Assembly (NCBI RefSeq): GCF_029784135.1
Contig: NC_073746.1
Location: 142,480,556 to 142,544,555, forward strand
Direction of reading: 5' to 3'
DNA length: 64,000 nt
Source: Toxorhynchites rutilus septentrionalis
Lineage: Eukaryota > Arthropoda > Insecta > Diptera > Culicidae
Made by a program: the position numbers and the translations under genes. Shown piece after piece: positions 63,456 to 64,000 of the stretch. Positions within the stretch are counted from its first letter, which is position 1; each line of letters begins with the position of its first letter. The notes below the pieces were generated by a model, which saw only the letters and a program-made list of their open reading frames with translations, was not told where the DNA came from and made no database searches.

Positions 63456-64000
63456 GATGGAAAACATTGTTCATAAGTATCAGAACTACTGTTTGCATGA
63501 ATGTCTCATGTTATTTGTAGATTCGCATAAGTTTCTCAAGCGACAAAATCTAAAGTGAATTGTTCTGATCATTTTGATTTTTTTTTGATCACGCAGAAAT
63601 CATTATTTGAGTAAGTTCTGGTTTAAATTATATTGAAGTAGTTGTTTTTAAAGAGGAGAATAATTGTTTGCATAAGTGTTTTTGTCATCAGAATAATCTC
63701 ATGTAAAAAAATATTTGTTTGTTCAAAGTGAAAAGGGCTGATTTTTTTCTGATACACATTTATTGTATAAATGGCAAAAGTGTCTCATATTCAACGGATA
63801 ATAAAAATAAAATTATGTATTGATTGTCCTCATATGATTTAGTCTTGGAGACTGTTTCGAACGATTTCACTCAAAGACGAACTATAAAATATAATTTTAT
63901 ATAAAAACATCACATTAAAATACATTGTTAAGTGAATACATATACCGTTCTGAATCATATTTCGGACGCTTAAGGCATATGATGCAGAAAACAGATCTAA
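63456..64000. other. No gene recognised
   Basis: AT-rich sequence running off the window edge. There is no open frame of note and no known repeat terminus. Confidence 0.4.

Overview
This is eukaryotic, AT-rich nuclear DNA, very probably from a mosquito (Culicidae, likely a culicine). The evidence is tRNA-derived SINEs resembling mosquito Feilai elements, two Tc1/mariner transposases with the DD37E spacing known from mosquitoes, an I-clade LINE, a BEL/Pao element with a PHD finger, and introns of about 54-65 bp. I found no intact host gene. The window is intergenic or deep intronic DNA made almost entirely of transposable elements of several ages, many nested inside one another.

Layout. 1-8.3 kb: direct repeats, a dead mariner fragment, a short MITE, a degenerate GAATCTG satellite (3.9-5.6 kb) and unique DNA. 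8.3-22.0 kb is nest A: a mariner-type element (TIRs at 8276 and 21975) holds an 8-9 bp-TSD element (8829-19712), which holds a mini-me/DINE-like element (9259-18928), which holds a near full-length I-clade LINE (10788-16912) and a DD37E Tc1 element with a frameshifted transposase (17595-18925). 22.8-25.9 kb: a head-to-head inverted pair of mini-me-like elements, itself invaded by a SINE and a 1.2-kb foldback element. 25.9-27.9 kb: apparently unique DNA.

27.9-52.4 kb is nest B, six levels deep: a decayed intron-containing pogo-like transposon (27922-52443) > a MITE > a 20-bp-TIR, 8-bp-TSD element (28369-48694) > a BEL/Pao retrotransposon (31108-47799, minus strand) > an mdg1-like Ty3/gypsy retrotransposon (32831-41917, plus strand) > a 545-bp MITE with a 9-bp TSD sitting in pol (37581-38125). 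Each LTR pair is equal in length and looks identical, so both LTR elements are young. The BEL element keeps one open 1103-codon frame but lacks the whole reverse transcriptase/RNase H region, and its integrase domain has lost two catalytic aspartates and a zinc-binding CxxC. It appears to be a recently mobile, non-autonomous element.

52.4-64 kb: unique DNA, a complete DD37E element with an intact 338-codon transposase and nearly perfect 48-bp TIRs (53445-54742), two copies of the MITE family that also hosts nest B, a LINE 3' end with a (TAAA)n tail, an I-clade RNase H fragment bracketed by two long (TAATAG)n arrays inside a 26-bp target duplication (60133-62182), and a SINE with a 13-bp TSD.

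Nothing here forms a host pathway. The functional logic is that of mobile elements: gag/pol products copy the retroelements, transposases act on TIRs, and the non-autonomous MITEs, SINEs and the RT-less BEL element depend on partners elsewhere. All boundaries were read by eye; family names are from motif recognition, not database searches.
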